Source: Bacteroides ndongoniae (GTDB taxonomy: Bacteria > Bacteroidota > Bacteroidia > Bacteroidales > Bacteroidaceae). Taken from it: DNA of 64,000 nucleotides. The translations under genes were made by a program, and so were the position numbers. The notes below the pieces were generated by a model. That model ran no database searches. It was not told the origin of the DNA and worked only from the letters and a program-made list of their open reading frames with translations. Numbering within the stretch: the stretch's first letter is position 1; every line of letters starts with the position of its first letter. The stretch is from assembly GCF_900108345.1 (NCBI RefSeq), contig NZ_FNVV01000013.1, forward strand, positions 62,001-126,000, given 5' to 3'. Positions 1-7,104 of the stretch are shown piece after piece.

Positions 1-276
1 GGCACACGCATCGACGGCAAGTGTATCGGACTTGCCACCATCGAGAAGTATTGCAGCAGTTGGGATATGGCTCGTTTCAGAACGGCACTGAAGCAAGGCG
101 AAAAGTTTTCCACCGGACGCTTCGACTTTTGTGGCTATGACGGTACGTTATGGTGTGAGCCACGCGAAAATGGAGATATGGCGGCTGGATTCAGCAAAGA
201 ATACAGGAATTGTGGCAACGGCTACTATTATCTGCTTATCAACGATGAATACATGATAGGCTATGACATAGACTGA
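1..276 (+). CDS. Conserved ICE protein, C-terminal part
   Basis: The reading frame is open from the first base of the window and stops at 274-276, so the start lies outside. The visible 91 residues are rich in Tyr, Gly and Cys and end GYDID. They contain no membrane segment or catalytic motif that I recognise. Small soluble proteins of this kind are common in the accessory part of Bacteroides conjugative elements, next to the ParB-type gene, but their roles are unknown. A start at the ATG at 67 is possible, but the uninterrupted upstream frame argues for a longer protein. Confidence 0.6.
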   Translation, partial: GTRIDGKCIGLATIEKYCSSWDMARFRTALKQGEKFSTGRFDFCGYDGTLWCEPRENGDMAAGFSKEYRNCGNGYYYLLINDEYMIGYDID

Positions 277-288
277 GTTATATGCAAG

Positions 289-316
289 ACCGTATCGGGC
301 AAAGTCTCGGTACGGT
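289..316 (+). terminator. Probable terminator hairpin
   Basis: ACCGTA (289-294) pairs with TACGGT (311-316) just after the stop of the first gene. It is followed by a T-rich stretch, TTGTTGTTCC. The stem is short, so strength is uncertain. Confidence 0.5.
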
Positions 317-471
317 TTGTTGTTCCGATCGACCAACGGCCTTTTATAAAATTCCTTTCTCCCTCATATAGCCTTACATCCTGCGGCCAGTTTGCTTCAA
401 GCAGCCTCACGCATTTTGTGTAACACGTTACATAAAGTGCGTGAAGCCCCTTTTTGCAAAAGGACGGACAC

Positions 472-533
472 GGACAGACTTGGCATTACAGGGGGCGGGA
501 TAAATCCTGCCCTCTGTAGTCCCAAGACAGTCC
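472..533 (+). other. Long imperfect hairpin in a 573-base gene-free region
   Basis: Nested complementary arms are visible: GGAC/GTCC (472-475 with 530-533), CTTGG/CCAAG (479-483 with 522-526), TTACAG/CTGTAG, and GGGCGGGAT/ATCCTGCCC around a very small loop. Together they give a near-continuous stem of over 20 pairs. It lies upstream of the gene at 850 in the gene-free stretch 277-849, which otherwise holds only a leader-repeat copy. It could be a regulatory RNA structure or an attenuator. I do not recognise a named family. Confidence 0.55.
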
Positions 534-713
534 ATCGGAAAGTCCGTCCCGGCTGGCCGCCTCACTCTTTTATTCATAAATCTTTCCTTTTCTAACGGAT
601 TCCCATTAAACCCAAGTCCGCTGCCGTGCGACCTACGGAACAGAATTTTCCGCAAAGGTAACCGGCGGCTCCAATCCTGCCAATGCCGGCATACTGCCGC
701 AAATGACACGTAA

Positions 714-845
714 AAATCTTCCTCTCCGCTGTCGAGCGTATTTTTCCGGATCAGCCTTGTCCGATTGTTCCCCGCCACCTTCTGAAAGCAGAAAAATCTT
801 CCCGGCGGTCGCAAACAGACCGAACAAAGGGAAATAGTAATCTTG
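714..845 (+). repeat. ICE leader repeat, copy 1 (most diverged)
   Basis: This non-coding segment ends just before the ATG at 850. It shares the block AATCTTCCT...GAG.GTA.TTTTCCGG and the 3' block CAGACCGAACAAAGGGAAAT with the leaders in front of the genes at 3321 and 5496. The shared pieces are in the same order and at similar distance from the start codon. It is the weakest of the three copies. Confidence 0.5.
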
Positions 846-849
846 ATTC

Positions 850-1218
850 ATGAGTATTACAAAAACAATAATAAGTATGGAAATATTAAAAATAGTAATT
901 CCCAAGTGGAATATAGCGGAAATTACTGGCTATGACCCGATGACAACCTTTTGGCAGGACTTCTCTATGGCAGACAAGTTCGGGAATGAAGCCATAGCTG
1001 ACACATACAGAAAGGTTAAGGCAGAATGGAAAGATAACTACAAGCATTGGACAGAGCTGTGCCTTGTACTTAATCACAAAATTTGGCAATGGCACGAGCG
1101 GGACAACCAGAAAGCCACGCTCTATGACCGCCGAATGGCCAGACGAGCTGCAGGAGTATTACTTTCAAATAACGGATTAAAGCAATCGGTAGGACGGTGT
1201 GAAGTCTCCCCACTATAA
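850..1218 (+). pseudogene. Small conserved ICE protein, apparent frameshift near the C-terminus
   Basis: The first about 92 residues form a plausible small soluble protein with the segment TGYDPMTTFWQDFSMADKFG and a W-rich, charged C-terminal half. I know similar proteins from Bacteroides mobile elements but no function for them. After about position 1129 the frame turns into low-complexity Arg-rich sequence and runs into the next gene. The +1 frame instead continues as EWPDELQEYYFQITD and stops at 1178-1180, clear of the next gene. This suggests a single-base indel near 1123-1135, either real or a sequencing error. ATG 877 is an alternative start. Confidence 0.55.
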
Positions 1219-1228
1219 ACTCAAAACT

Positions 1229-1591
1229 ATGACCGCTCAAGAAAAGATACAAAAAGTAACGGAAATATCCCAAAGCAAAGGCTGGAGTATAAGTGTGGAT
1301 GACAAAAATAAATCAAATATTCAGTTCGACTTCCAACGCTATACCAACTATGGGCAGGATTTTAATTTCAGTGCCGAAATGAAATGTGAGGACATTGATA
1401 CCCTCATTGCTGACATGGAACAATATTTCGAGGGTTTTGACCCGGATTACGAAGCCTATCTATGGATTGGAAATGATGGGCACGGTAAAAATGGCGCACC
1501 TTACCACATCAAGGACATTGTATCGGATATGGAGGAAGCGGAAAAACAAATACACGACTTGTTGGAAGCACTTGAGACAGAATTTATCTAA
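1229..1591 (+). CDS. Conserved ICE hypothetical protein
   Basis: This is an acidic soluble protein of about 120 residues. The ATG at 1229 was chosen because the longer GTG start at 1199 would overlap the preceding gene and adds only poorly coding sequence. It starts MTAQEKIQKVTEISQSKGWS. The core QFDFQRYTNYGQDFNFSAEM and a C-terminal amphipathic helix (IVSDMEEAEKQIHDLLEAL) are the recognisable parts. No signal peptide, membrane segment or catalytic motif is seen. Function is unknown. It belongs to the group of small cargo proteins left of the partition genes. Confidence 0.65.
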   Translation: MTAQEKIQKVTEISQSKGWSISVDDKNKSNIQFDFQRYTNYGQDFNFSAEMKCEDIDTLIADMEQYFEGFDPDYEAYLWIGNDGHGKNGAPYHIKDIVSDMEEAEKQIHDLLEALETEFI

Positions 1592-1659
1592 TGCGCATGA
1601 TGATGATTTATAAGACTAATTCCAAAATGAGCTTATTTTGCTGTTATACAACAAATACT

Positions 1660-1840
1660 AAATGTAGTATATACTAAGGTTAGTAAAGTAGGATATTAGG
1701 AAATATCCCATCAGAAATGATAGAATGCACTACATTTAGTCAATCAGTATTTTAGTATAGTAGTAGATGCTATAATACTAAAATATACAAAAGTAGTAAA
1801 ATAGTATACACTAATAATAGTAAATACTAAAAATAGTATT
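1660..1840. repeat. TACTA/TAGTA-rich region upstream of parA (candidate partition or operator site)
   Basis: About 180 bases hold well over ten copies of TACTA or its complement TAGTA in both orientations, for example ATACTAAATGTAGTATATAC at 1657-1676, TAGTATAGTAGTAG near 1754-1767 and TAGTAAATACTAA near 1818-1830. The composition is much more AT-rich than the flanking genes. The position directly ahead of parA is where partition operons carry a centromere or the ParA/RHH operator. Similar TACTAA motifs recur at 27344-27372. Confidence 0.6.
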
Positions 1841-1847
1841 ATCTTTG
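1840..1847 (+). promoter_or_regulatory. Promoter -7 element for parA
   Basis: TATCTTTG matches the Bacteroides -7 consensus TAnnTTTG and lies 24 bases before the parA ATG, inside the edge of the TACTA-rich region. Confidence 0.65.
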
Positions 1848-1871
1848 TATCAGATATAAAGACACGAAATT

Positions 1872-2627
1872 ATGACAAAAATAATCGCAGTTTTGAACCA
1901 CAAGGGCGGTGTCGGAAAGACAACTACCACCATCAATCTTGCTGCCGCATTGCAGCAGAAGAAAAAGCGTGTACTGCTCATCGACATGGACGGTCAGGCA
2001 AACCTCACGGAATCCTGCGGTCTCTCCATCGAAGAGGAACGGACGGTGTACGGAGCGATGAAAGGCGAATATACCTTACCGGTATTCGAGTTGGAAAACG
2101 GTCTTTCCGTTGTACCGTCCTGCCTCGATTTGTCGGCGACAGAATCCGAGCTTATCAACGAGCCGGGGCGGGAATTAATACTAAAAGGGCTGATTGCAAA
2201 ATTGCTTGAAACCCGTAAATTCGACTATATCCTGATTGACTGTCCGCCCTCGCTGGGTTTGCTGACACTGAACGCCCTCACATCGGCGGATTTCCTGATT
2301 ATCCCGGTACAGGCGCAGTTCCTCGCCATGCGCGGAATGGCAAAGATTACAAATGTGGTCGGGATTGTCAAGGAACGTTTGAACCCAAACCTAAATATCG
2401 GCGGCATTGTCATCACCCAGTTTGACAAGCGCAAGACGCTCAACAAAAGTGTGGCGGAACTAATCAGCGAATCGTTCTGCGACAAGGTATTCAAGACCGT
2501 CATCCGGGACAATGTATCATTGGCCGAAGCTCCGATAAAAGGCATGAATATCTTTGAGTATAACAAGAACAGCAACGGGGCAAAGGACTACATGGAGTTA
2601 GCAAAAGAAGTGTTGAAATTAAAATAA
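1872..2627 (+). CDS. parA: ParA/Soj-type partition ATPase
   Basis: This ParA-family ATPase is of normal length (251 residues). It has the deviant Walker A KGGVGKTT at residues 11-18, DMDGQANLT (Walker A' region) near residue 39, and Walker B YILIDCPPSLG near 117. It lacks the N-terminal DNA-binding domain of type Ia ParA, so it is of the small Ib/Soj kind. It should bind ATP and DNA and act with the RHH protein encoded 7 bases downstream to segregate or stabilise the excised element. In many Bacteroides conjugative transposons the equivalent gene is called traA. The TACTA-rich region just upstream is its likely operator or centromere. Confidence 0.93.
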   Translation: MTKIIAVLNHKGGVGKTTTTINLAAALQQKKKRVLLIDMDGQANLTESCGLSIEEERTVYGAMKGEYTLPVFELENGLSVVPSCLDLSATESELINEPGRELILKGLIAKLLETRKFDYILIDCPPSLGLLTLNALTSADFLIIPVQAQFLAMRGMAKITNVVGIVKERLNPNLNIGGIVITQFDKRKTLNKSVAELISESFCDKVFKTVIRDNVSLAEAPIKGMNIFEYNKNSNGAKDYMELAKEVLKLK

Positions 2628-2634
2628 AAACGAT

Positions 2635-2889
2635 ATGGGCAAAAGTGATTCATTGAAAAACGGCATGAGAAGCGGACTGGACGGCTTGCTGTCATCCACC
2701 GGGAAGTCCACGCAAAAGAAAGAACCTGCACCGGTCAAAACGGAAAAAGAGCCTGCTGTACATTGCAACTTTGTCATAAACAAAAGTATTCATACCCGGA
2801 TGAAGTACCTCGCCATCGAAAAGAATATGTCTCTACGGGACATCGTGAACGAGGCGATGAAAGAGTATTTGGAAAAGCACGAGAAATAA
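2635..2889 (+). CDS. Small ribbon-helix-helix partner of ParA
   Basis: This protein has 84 residues, with its ATG 7 bases after the parA stop, so the two form one operon. The N-terminal about 40 residues are charged and disordered-looking (KKEPAPVKTEKEP). The C-terminal half, starting HCNFVINKSIHTRMKYLAIE, fits a ribbon-helix-helix fold: one strand followed by two helices, ending NEAMKEYLEKHEK. Small RHH proteins next to type Ib ParA (ParG or omega-like) bind the centromere and repress the operon, and their flexible N-terminus stimulates the ATPase. That role is inferred here from fold and position. Confidence 0.75.
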   Translation: MGKSDSLKNGMRSGLDGLLSSTGKSTQKKEPAPVKTEKEPAVHCNFVINKSIHTRMKYLAIEKNMSLRDIVNEAMKEYLEKHEK

Positions 2890-3084
2890 CCGGTACGGCG
2901 GTTGTAGTCCCCATCCGATATACCTTTTATAGCATACCGCTATCTTATGGGCACGTCCACAAGGTAGCGTTTTTCCTGTTTATACCCTCCTGGGTGTTCT
3001 CCTGTTCTATTACCTCTTATAACCGCATGGTTGTATTACTTTTTTATTTATTCCACTTGCCGCTTGTCCGGCCTCGTTCCTGCC

Positions 3085-3300
3085 ATCGCCGGTTGGTTTT
3101 CCAGACGCAAATTTGGACTGCCGCGCTTGATTTCACCGCTTTGAAGTGCATTTCTCGTAAAATTCTTCCTTCCTGCGAAAGAGTAATTTTCCGGAAAAAG
3201 CGTTGAAAATAGCTTGTTCGTCAGTCCCTTGAAGCATCTGTAAATCCCAAGCGGTTCAGGCAGAGAAAAGAACCGAAAAAAGGGAAAATAAAAAAATCAA
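3085..3300 (+). repeat. ICE leader repeat, copy 2 (before the ParB gene)
   Basis: This lies in the 431-base gap between the RHH gene and the ParB gene. It aligns along about 215 bases with 5250-5490: CGCGCTTGAT, the long block ATTCTTCCTTCC...GAAAGAGTAATT, then AAATCCCAAGCGGTTC, CAGA(G)AAA, and an A-rich 3' end before the ATG. Both copies occupy the same place relative to a start codon and neither contains a convincing ORF. It probably acts as a long 5' leader or regulatory RNA. The rest of the gap (2890-3084) shows nothing recognisable. Confidence 0.7.
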
Positions 3301-3320
3301 ATATCAACCAATTAAATTTT

Positions 3321-5054
3321 ATGATTATGGCAACAACAGCAGTTCAAGCAGTAGAGAAGAACATCACATCGGTAGCATTGGCAGACATTCAGCCGAGTAA
3401 CTACAACCCACGTAAGAACTTTGACGAGACAAGCCTTGCGGAACTTGCCGAGAGCATCCGTCAGCAGGGAGTGCTTCAGCCTATCGGTGTGCGCCCTATT
3501 GCGGACAACCGTTTCGAGATTGTATTCGGAGAACGCAGATACCGTGCTTCCCTCATGGCTGAATTGGCGGAAATTCCGGCTATCGTCATGGAAATTTCAG
3601 ACGAGACAGCCGAGGAAATGGCGATTACCGAGAACCTGCAGCGTAAGGATGTGACCCCGATTGAGGAAGCCAACGCCTACCAAAAGCTCATAGACAGCGG
3701 TCGCCACGATGTACAGTCCTTGACCGTGCAGTTCGGCAAGACGGAGGCATATATCCGTACACGACTTAAATTCGTTTCCTTGATACCCGAAATCGCTTTG
3801 CTGTTGGAGCAGGACGAAATCACAATCAGCGTGGCAAGTGAAATCTGCCGTTATGGGGAAGAGATACAGCGTGAGGTGTACGACCAACATCTGAAAGAGG
3901 GGGTGCAGTACAATAGTTGGCGAGGCATGAAAGCTTCCGAGGTGGCACAAAGCATCGAACGGCAATACACCGCAGACCTCAATCGCTATTCATTCGACAA
4001 AACCCTTTGTCTTTCATGCCCTCACAATACCAATAATATGATGTTGTTCTGTGAGGGTGGTTGCGGAAATTGCGCCAACCGCGCTTGCTTGGTGGAAATG
4101 AACACATCGCACCTTACCGAAAAGGCTATGCGGCTCATGGAACAGCACCCTGCCGTTCCCCTCTGCCACGAAAGCTACAATTACAATGAAGCTGTCATCG
4201 ACCGACTTACCGCTATGGGCTACGAAGTGGAAAGCCTTAAAACCTATGCAACGAAATACCCCGAAAGCCCCCAAGCACCTCAAAAAGAGGATTATGATAC
4301 CACCGAGGAATACGAGGATGCAGAAAAGGATTACGGGCAGGAATTGAACGGTTACACCGAAAAATGCGAAGCAATCCGCACCCGAAGCGAAGCAGGAGAA
4401 ATCTCCCTCTATCTCCGTATTGAGAGCAACGACATTACACTGTGCTATGTTGCAAATACCGCTACCACCGTAAACGGTACAGCAACCGAAATGCCGCTTT
4501 CACCTATCGAGAAGTTGGAAAAGCAGGACAAACGCAACAAGGAGATTGCCCTCGAAAAGACCGTTGAAGACACCAAAAAGCGGATTTTAGAGGTCGATAT
4601 GTCAGAGCGCAAATTTGGACAGGACGAGGAGAAAATGGTGTATTTCTTCCTGCTCTCCTCACTCCGCAAAGAGCATTTCAATGAGGTGGGAATTGAAGAT
4701 AAAGGTTCTTATTACTACCTTACGAGCGAGGACAAAATGCGCATCATCGAGAACCTTACCGCCAAGCAGAAAGCCGTTATCCGCAGGGATTATCTGATTG
4801 CCAATTTCAAGGACGCATTCGGTAACAACGCCACAGCCTCCCTGTTGCTTGGCTTCGCCCAAAAGCATATGCCCGAAGAACTTGCCAATATCCAAGACGG
4901 ATATAATGAAGTGTACGAAAAGCGGCACCAACGCATTAAGGAAAAAAAAGCCGCTTTGCAGGAACAAGCCACGCAGGAAGCGGAACAACCCGATGAACCG
5001 CAACCCGAAGCGGAAGCACAGACCGAACCGCAAACGGAAGAAATAGCTGCCTGA
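3321..5054 (+). CDS. ParB/Srx-fold protein with cysteine cluster
   Basis: This is a 577-residue ParB-like protein. The N-terminal ParB/sulfiredoxin domain has NPRKNF near residue 30, the nucleotide-binding GERRYRAS near 71-78, and TENLQRKDVTPIEEA near 102-116, followed by a KorB-like HTH region. Around residues 231-258 is a cluster, CLSCPHN...FCEGGCGNCANRAC, which looks like a metal-binding knuckle and is not part of chromosomal ParB. The C-terminal tail is Pro/Glu/Gln-rich. Such large ParB-like proteins are standard in Bacteroides elements and may bind element DNA or act as CTP-dependent clamps. Start could be ATG 3321 or 3327. It has a long repeated leader and a terminator after the stop. 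Confidence 0.85.
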   Translation: MIMATTAVQAVEKNITSVALADIQPSNYNPRKNFDETSLAELAESIRQQGVLQPIGVRPIADNRFEIVFGERRYRASLMAELAEIPAIVMEISDETAEEMAITENLQRKDVTPIEEANAYQKLIDSGRHDVQSLTVQFGKTEAYIRTRLKFVSLIPEIALLLEQDEITISVASEICRYGEEIQREVYDQHLKEGVQYNSWRGMKASEVAQSIERQYTADLNRYSFDKTLCLSCPHNTNNMMLFCEGGCGNCANRACLVEMNTSHLTEKAMRLMEQHPAVPLCHESYNYNEAVIDRLTAMGYEVESLKTYATKYPESPQAPQKEDYDTTEEYEDAEKDYGQELNGYTEKCEAIRTRSEAGEISLYLRIESNDITLCYVANTATTVNGTATEMPLSPIEKLEKQDKRNKEIALEKTVEDTKKRILEVDMSERKFGQDEEKMVYFFLLSSLRKEHFNEVGIEDKGSYYYLTSEDKMRIIENLTAKQKAVIRRDYLIANFKDAFGNNATASLLLGFAQKHMPEELANIQDGYNEVYEKRHQRIKEKKAALQEQATQEAEQPDEPQPEAEAQTEPQTEEIAA

Positions 5055-5073
5055 CAAATGTTGTTGTCATAAC

Positions 5074-5111
5074 GAATAGGGGGGGGGAAATCCGCCCTCT
5101 ATTCATTTTTG
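5074..5111 (+). terminator. Terminator after the ParB gene
   Basis: GAATAG (5074-5079) pairs with CTATTC (5099-5104), extended by a G-run against CCC, and is followed by ATTTTTG. A run of nine G residues forms part of the stem and loop. Confidence 0.65.
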
Positions 5112-5249
5112 TATGCTCCGGACAAAGGACCCAAGTACCTCTTTTAACTTTCTGACGAACCCGTCACCACCCACCCTTCCTCCATTCATAGCTTTCGTTT
5201 CCTCTCTTTTTTACCATTTTCAACTTCCCTTTTATAGCGTTTCCCCAGC

Positions 5250-5490
5250 TTCATTCCCTGTCAGCCCCGGTTTGGTTTTATCAGATGCAAAGGTCGGCCG
5301 TCGCGCTTGATCCGGCGGCTTGAAATGTATTTCCTGCAAATTCTTCCTTCCCTCAGAAAGAGTAATTGGCAGGAAAAGCCTCCCGTATGAAGCTGTACCG
5401 ACAACCGTTTACCGCATCTATAAAATCCCAAAGCGGTTCCGACAGAAAGGAATCGAACGGAGGGAATAAAAAACAAATCATTAAAATTCA
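5250..5490 (+). repeat. ICE leader repeat, copy 3
   Basis: This is a second well-preserved copy of the leader seen at 3085-3300, ending directly at the ATG of the gene at 5496. Shared blocks include GTCGCGCTTGATC, TTCTTCCTTCC, AGAAAGAGTAATT, AAATCCCAAAGCGGTTC and GGGAATAAAAAA. The stretch 5112-5249 before it contains nothing I can identify. Confidence 0.7.
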
Positions 5491-5495
5491 AGATT

Positions 5496-5771
5496 ATGGA
5501 CAACATCAAGGAAAGCAAGGAGTACCAGCTCGCCAAAGACTGGGAAAGAGCAGTGAACGATTACGGCTTCAATCCCAAACGGTTTGCAGCCGCTATCCCC
5601 GAAATGCACCCCACGCTGCAGCAAAGCCTTTACAGGTTGGTAAAGGAGTGTATCGTGGTCATGGCAGACGAGACACGCAATTACGATGACCGCAACCGTG
5701 CATCGCACGAAGAAGCGAAGTGTATCATGGAATACCTCAAGGCAAACGGGAGACATATCCCATTAAGATAA
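5496..5771 (+). CDS. Conserved ICE hypothetical protein
   Basis: This is a 91-residue soluble, mostly helical protein (MDNIKESKEYQLAKDWERAV...). It follows a copy of the repeated leader and is followed 7 bases later by another small gene. It has no membrane segment, Cys pairs or catalytic motif. Proteins of this size and style accompany the ParB gene in Bacteroides conjugative elements and have no known function. Confidence 0.65.
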   Translation: MDNIKESKEYQLAKDWERAVNDYGFNPKRFAAAIPEMHPTLQQSLYRLVKECIVVMADETRNYDDRNRASHEEAKCIMEYLKANGRHIPLR

Positions 5772-5778
5772 CAGGCGT

Positions 5779-6051
5779 ATGAAAACGAAAGAACTACAAT
5801 TTGACGGCAATATCTACATCTGCCGTATCGTGAAATCCAACGAAGGTGAAGAACTACTTATCGGCTCTACCGCTCTGCTCGATGCACTTCATCCGGGCAG
5901 TTTCGAGGACGAGAGCGAAGGTTTTGCAAGTAAGGAAGCCGAACAAATATATGACGAGGTTTTCTTTTTCGCCGATGCGAAGACCCTCAAATTACCGGAC
6001 GATGAACTCATCACGGAATTAAAAGAGGATAACCCCGAATGGTTCAACTAA
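5779..6051 (+). CDS. Conserved ICE hypothetical protein
   Basis: This is a 90-residue acidic protein (ends ELKEDNPEWFN) lying 7 bases after the preceding gene, so it is co-transcribed. The N-terminus suggests a small beta-rich domain (KELQFDGNIYICRIVKSNEG) followed by helices. No catalytic motif is visible and the function is unknown. Confidence 0.65.
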   Translation: MKTKELQFDGNIYICRIVKSNEGEELLIGSTALLDALHPGSFEDESEGFASKEAEQIYDEVFFFADAKTLKLPDDELITELKEDNPEWFN

Positions 6052-6084
6052 CATAAATCAATAATCATATTAAAAATCAAAGTT

Positions 6085-6465
6085 ATGGATAAAGAGTATG
6101 TAATGCACATCGCACAGACCATCAAAGAACAATTACTGTCATTTACCCCCATACCCGTCTTTATGTCGTGGGGAGTCAGCGAATTTGTCGCTACGGTATT
6201 CCAAGAATTACCGGCACTGCGGCTGAAAGTAAACGGACGGTTACACGCCGGATATGTCGTTATCGCTCTCAACGGCTCTGATTACTACGAGGTCTATCTA
6301 CTGAAAGAAGATGATAGCAATGCAAAGTGTGTCAATGAAGAAGTCTGCTTCGACGAACTGGGCGATGTTATCGACCGGGCTATCGAAAGCGGTACAGACA
6401 AGGAGGAATACGATAAATTCTGCGACCGGCAACTTGCCGAACTTTTAAGCGGTACACGAGCTTAA
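6085..6465 (+). CDS. Conserved ICE hypothetical protein
   Basis: This is a 126-residue soluble protein with an N-terminal helix, the segment FMSWGVSEF near residue 28, and a beta-rich middle (GYVVIALNGSDYYEVYLL). It is the last gene of the 5496-6465 group and is closed by a strong terminator at 6485. The function is unknown. Confidence 0.65.
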   Translation: MDKEYVMHIAQTIKEQLLSFTPIPVFMSWGVSEFVATVFQELPALRLKVNGRLHAGYVVIALNGSDYYEVYLLKEDDSNAKCVNEEVCFDELGDVIDRAIESGTDKEEYDKFCDRQLAELLSGTRA

Positions 6466-6484
6466 ATAAGCGAACTACCATATA

Positions 6485-6522
6485 AATAACACTGCCCCCA
6501 TTTTCACGCGGGCAGTGTTATT
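6485..6522 (+). terminator. Strong terminator
   Basis: A perfect 13-bp stem: AATAACACTGCCC (6485-6497) with GGGCAGTGTTATT (6510-6522), a 12-nt loop and T-rich sequence on both sides, 20 bases after the preceding stop codon. Confidence 0.85.
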
Positions 6523-6567
6523 TGTATGAGGTTGGATGCGTCCAAGCCGCAATATCCTATTATAAAC

Positions 6568-6977
6568 TTACTTTTGAAATTCTTGTTCCACTTTTACCGT
6601 TACATACATCTGGTTACGGCTTGTGGGATTGTCCGGCTCCGTCATTTCCAATACCCCTGCACCAATCATCGGATTGATATAGACCTCCATAAGATTTTCC
6701 CTATCTTTCAATCCTAAATGTTGCAAAATATCAGATAGGGATTGCGGCTCAACACAGAACTCCAAGATTTGCTCTTTTCTCAAATCCTGCTTGCGAGGTT
6801 TTCTTGTCGGGTTTTCATCCCTAACTGCAAGGTCAGCACAACATAGTCCGGACGTGTTTCCTCGGCTACAGTAGGAAGCGGCCAACCCAAAGACTGCCAA
6901 CCGCTCACAATCTTATCCACACCGCTACCGGCTTTCTCGGCACGCCCCAGACACATGAACATCTAAGTGAGTAGATT
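6568..6977 (-). pseudogene. C-terminal remnant of an AlbA_2/RecG-like ATPase
   Basis: Two minus-strand frames join into one protein tail. The part from about 6962 to 6835 reads MFMCLGRAEKAGSGVDKIV...TRPDYVVLTLQL, typical of the C-terminal ATPase-like region of AlbA_2 (divergent AAA, Schlafen-like) proteins. After a frameshift near 6835 it continues as a winged-helix-like segment (DLRKEQILEFCVEPQSLSDI...) to the stop at 6568. Upstream, homologous-looking residues NLLT are separated from MFM by an in-frame TAG at 6963-6965, and the N-terminal domain is missing. It is therefore a decayed cargo gene. Confidence 0.7.
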
Positions 6978-7082
6978 GGCAGCAAAGCGAGTGCAGGAAA
7001 CCGGAACGCTAAAAATACCGAATAAGACCCACACGGCACTATAATATGTTGGCATTCTGCCCTGTATATCCCGTATTTTTCG

Positions 7083-7090
7083 TACCTTTG
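7083..7090 (+). promoter_or_regulatory. Promoter -7 element for the yhcG-like gene
   Basis: TACCTTTG matches TAnnTTTG and ends 14 bases before the first ATG at 7105 and 20 before ATG 7111, leaving a very short leader. Confidence 0.6.
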
Positions 7091-7104
7091 CGGCACAAAA
7101 ACGT

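Noticed and set aside
428..905. Two overlapping minus-strand ORFs of 128 and 90 codons
   Set aside because: They lie across the leader repeat and hairpin, have frameshift-like Arg/Pro-rich composition, and no ribosome site or family resemblance. Treated as chance frames.
2763..3206. 147-codon plus-strand ORF after the RHH gene
   Set aside because: Its first part is the RHH gene read in another frame and the rest is the non-coding leader.
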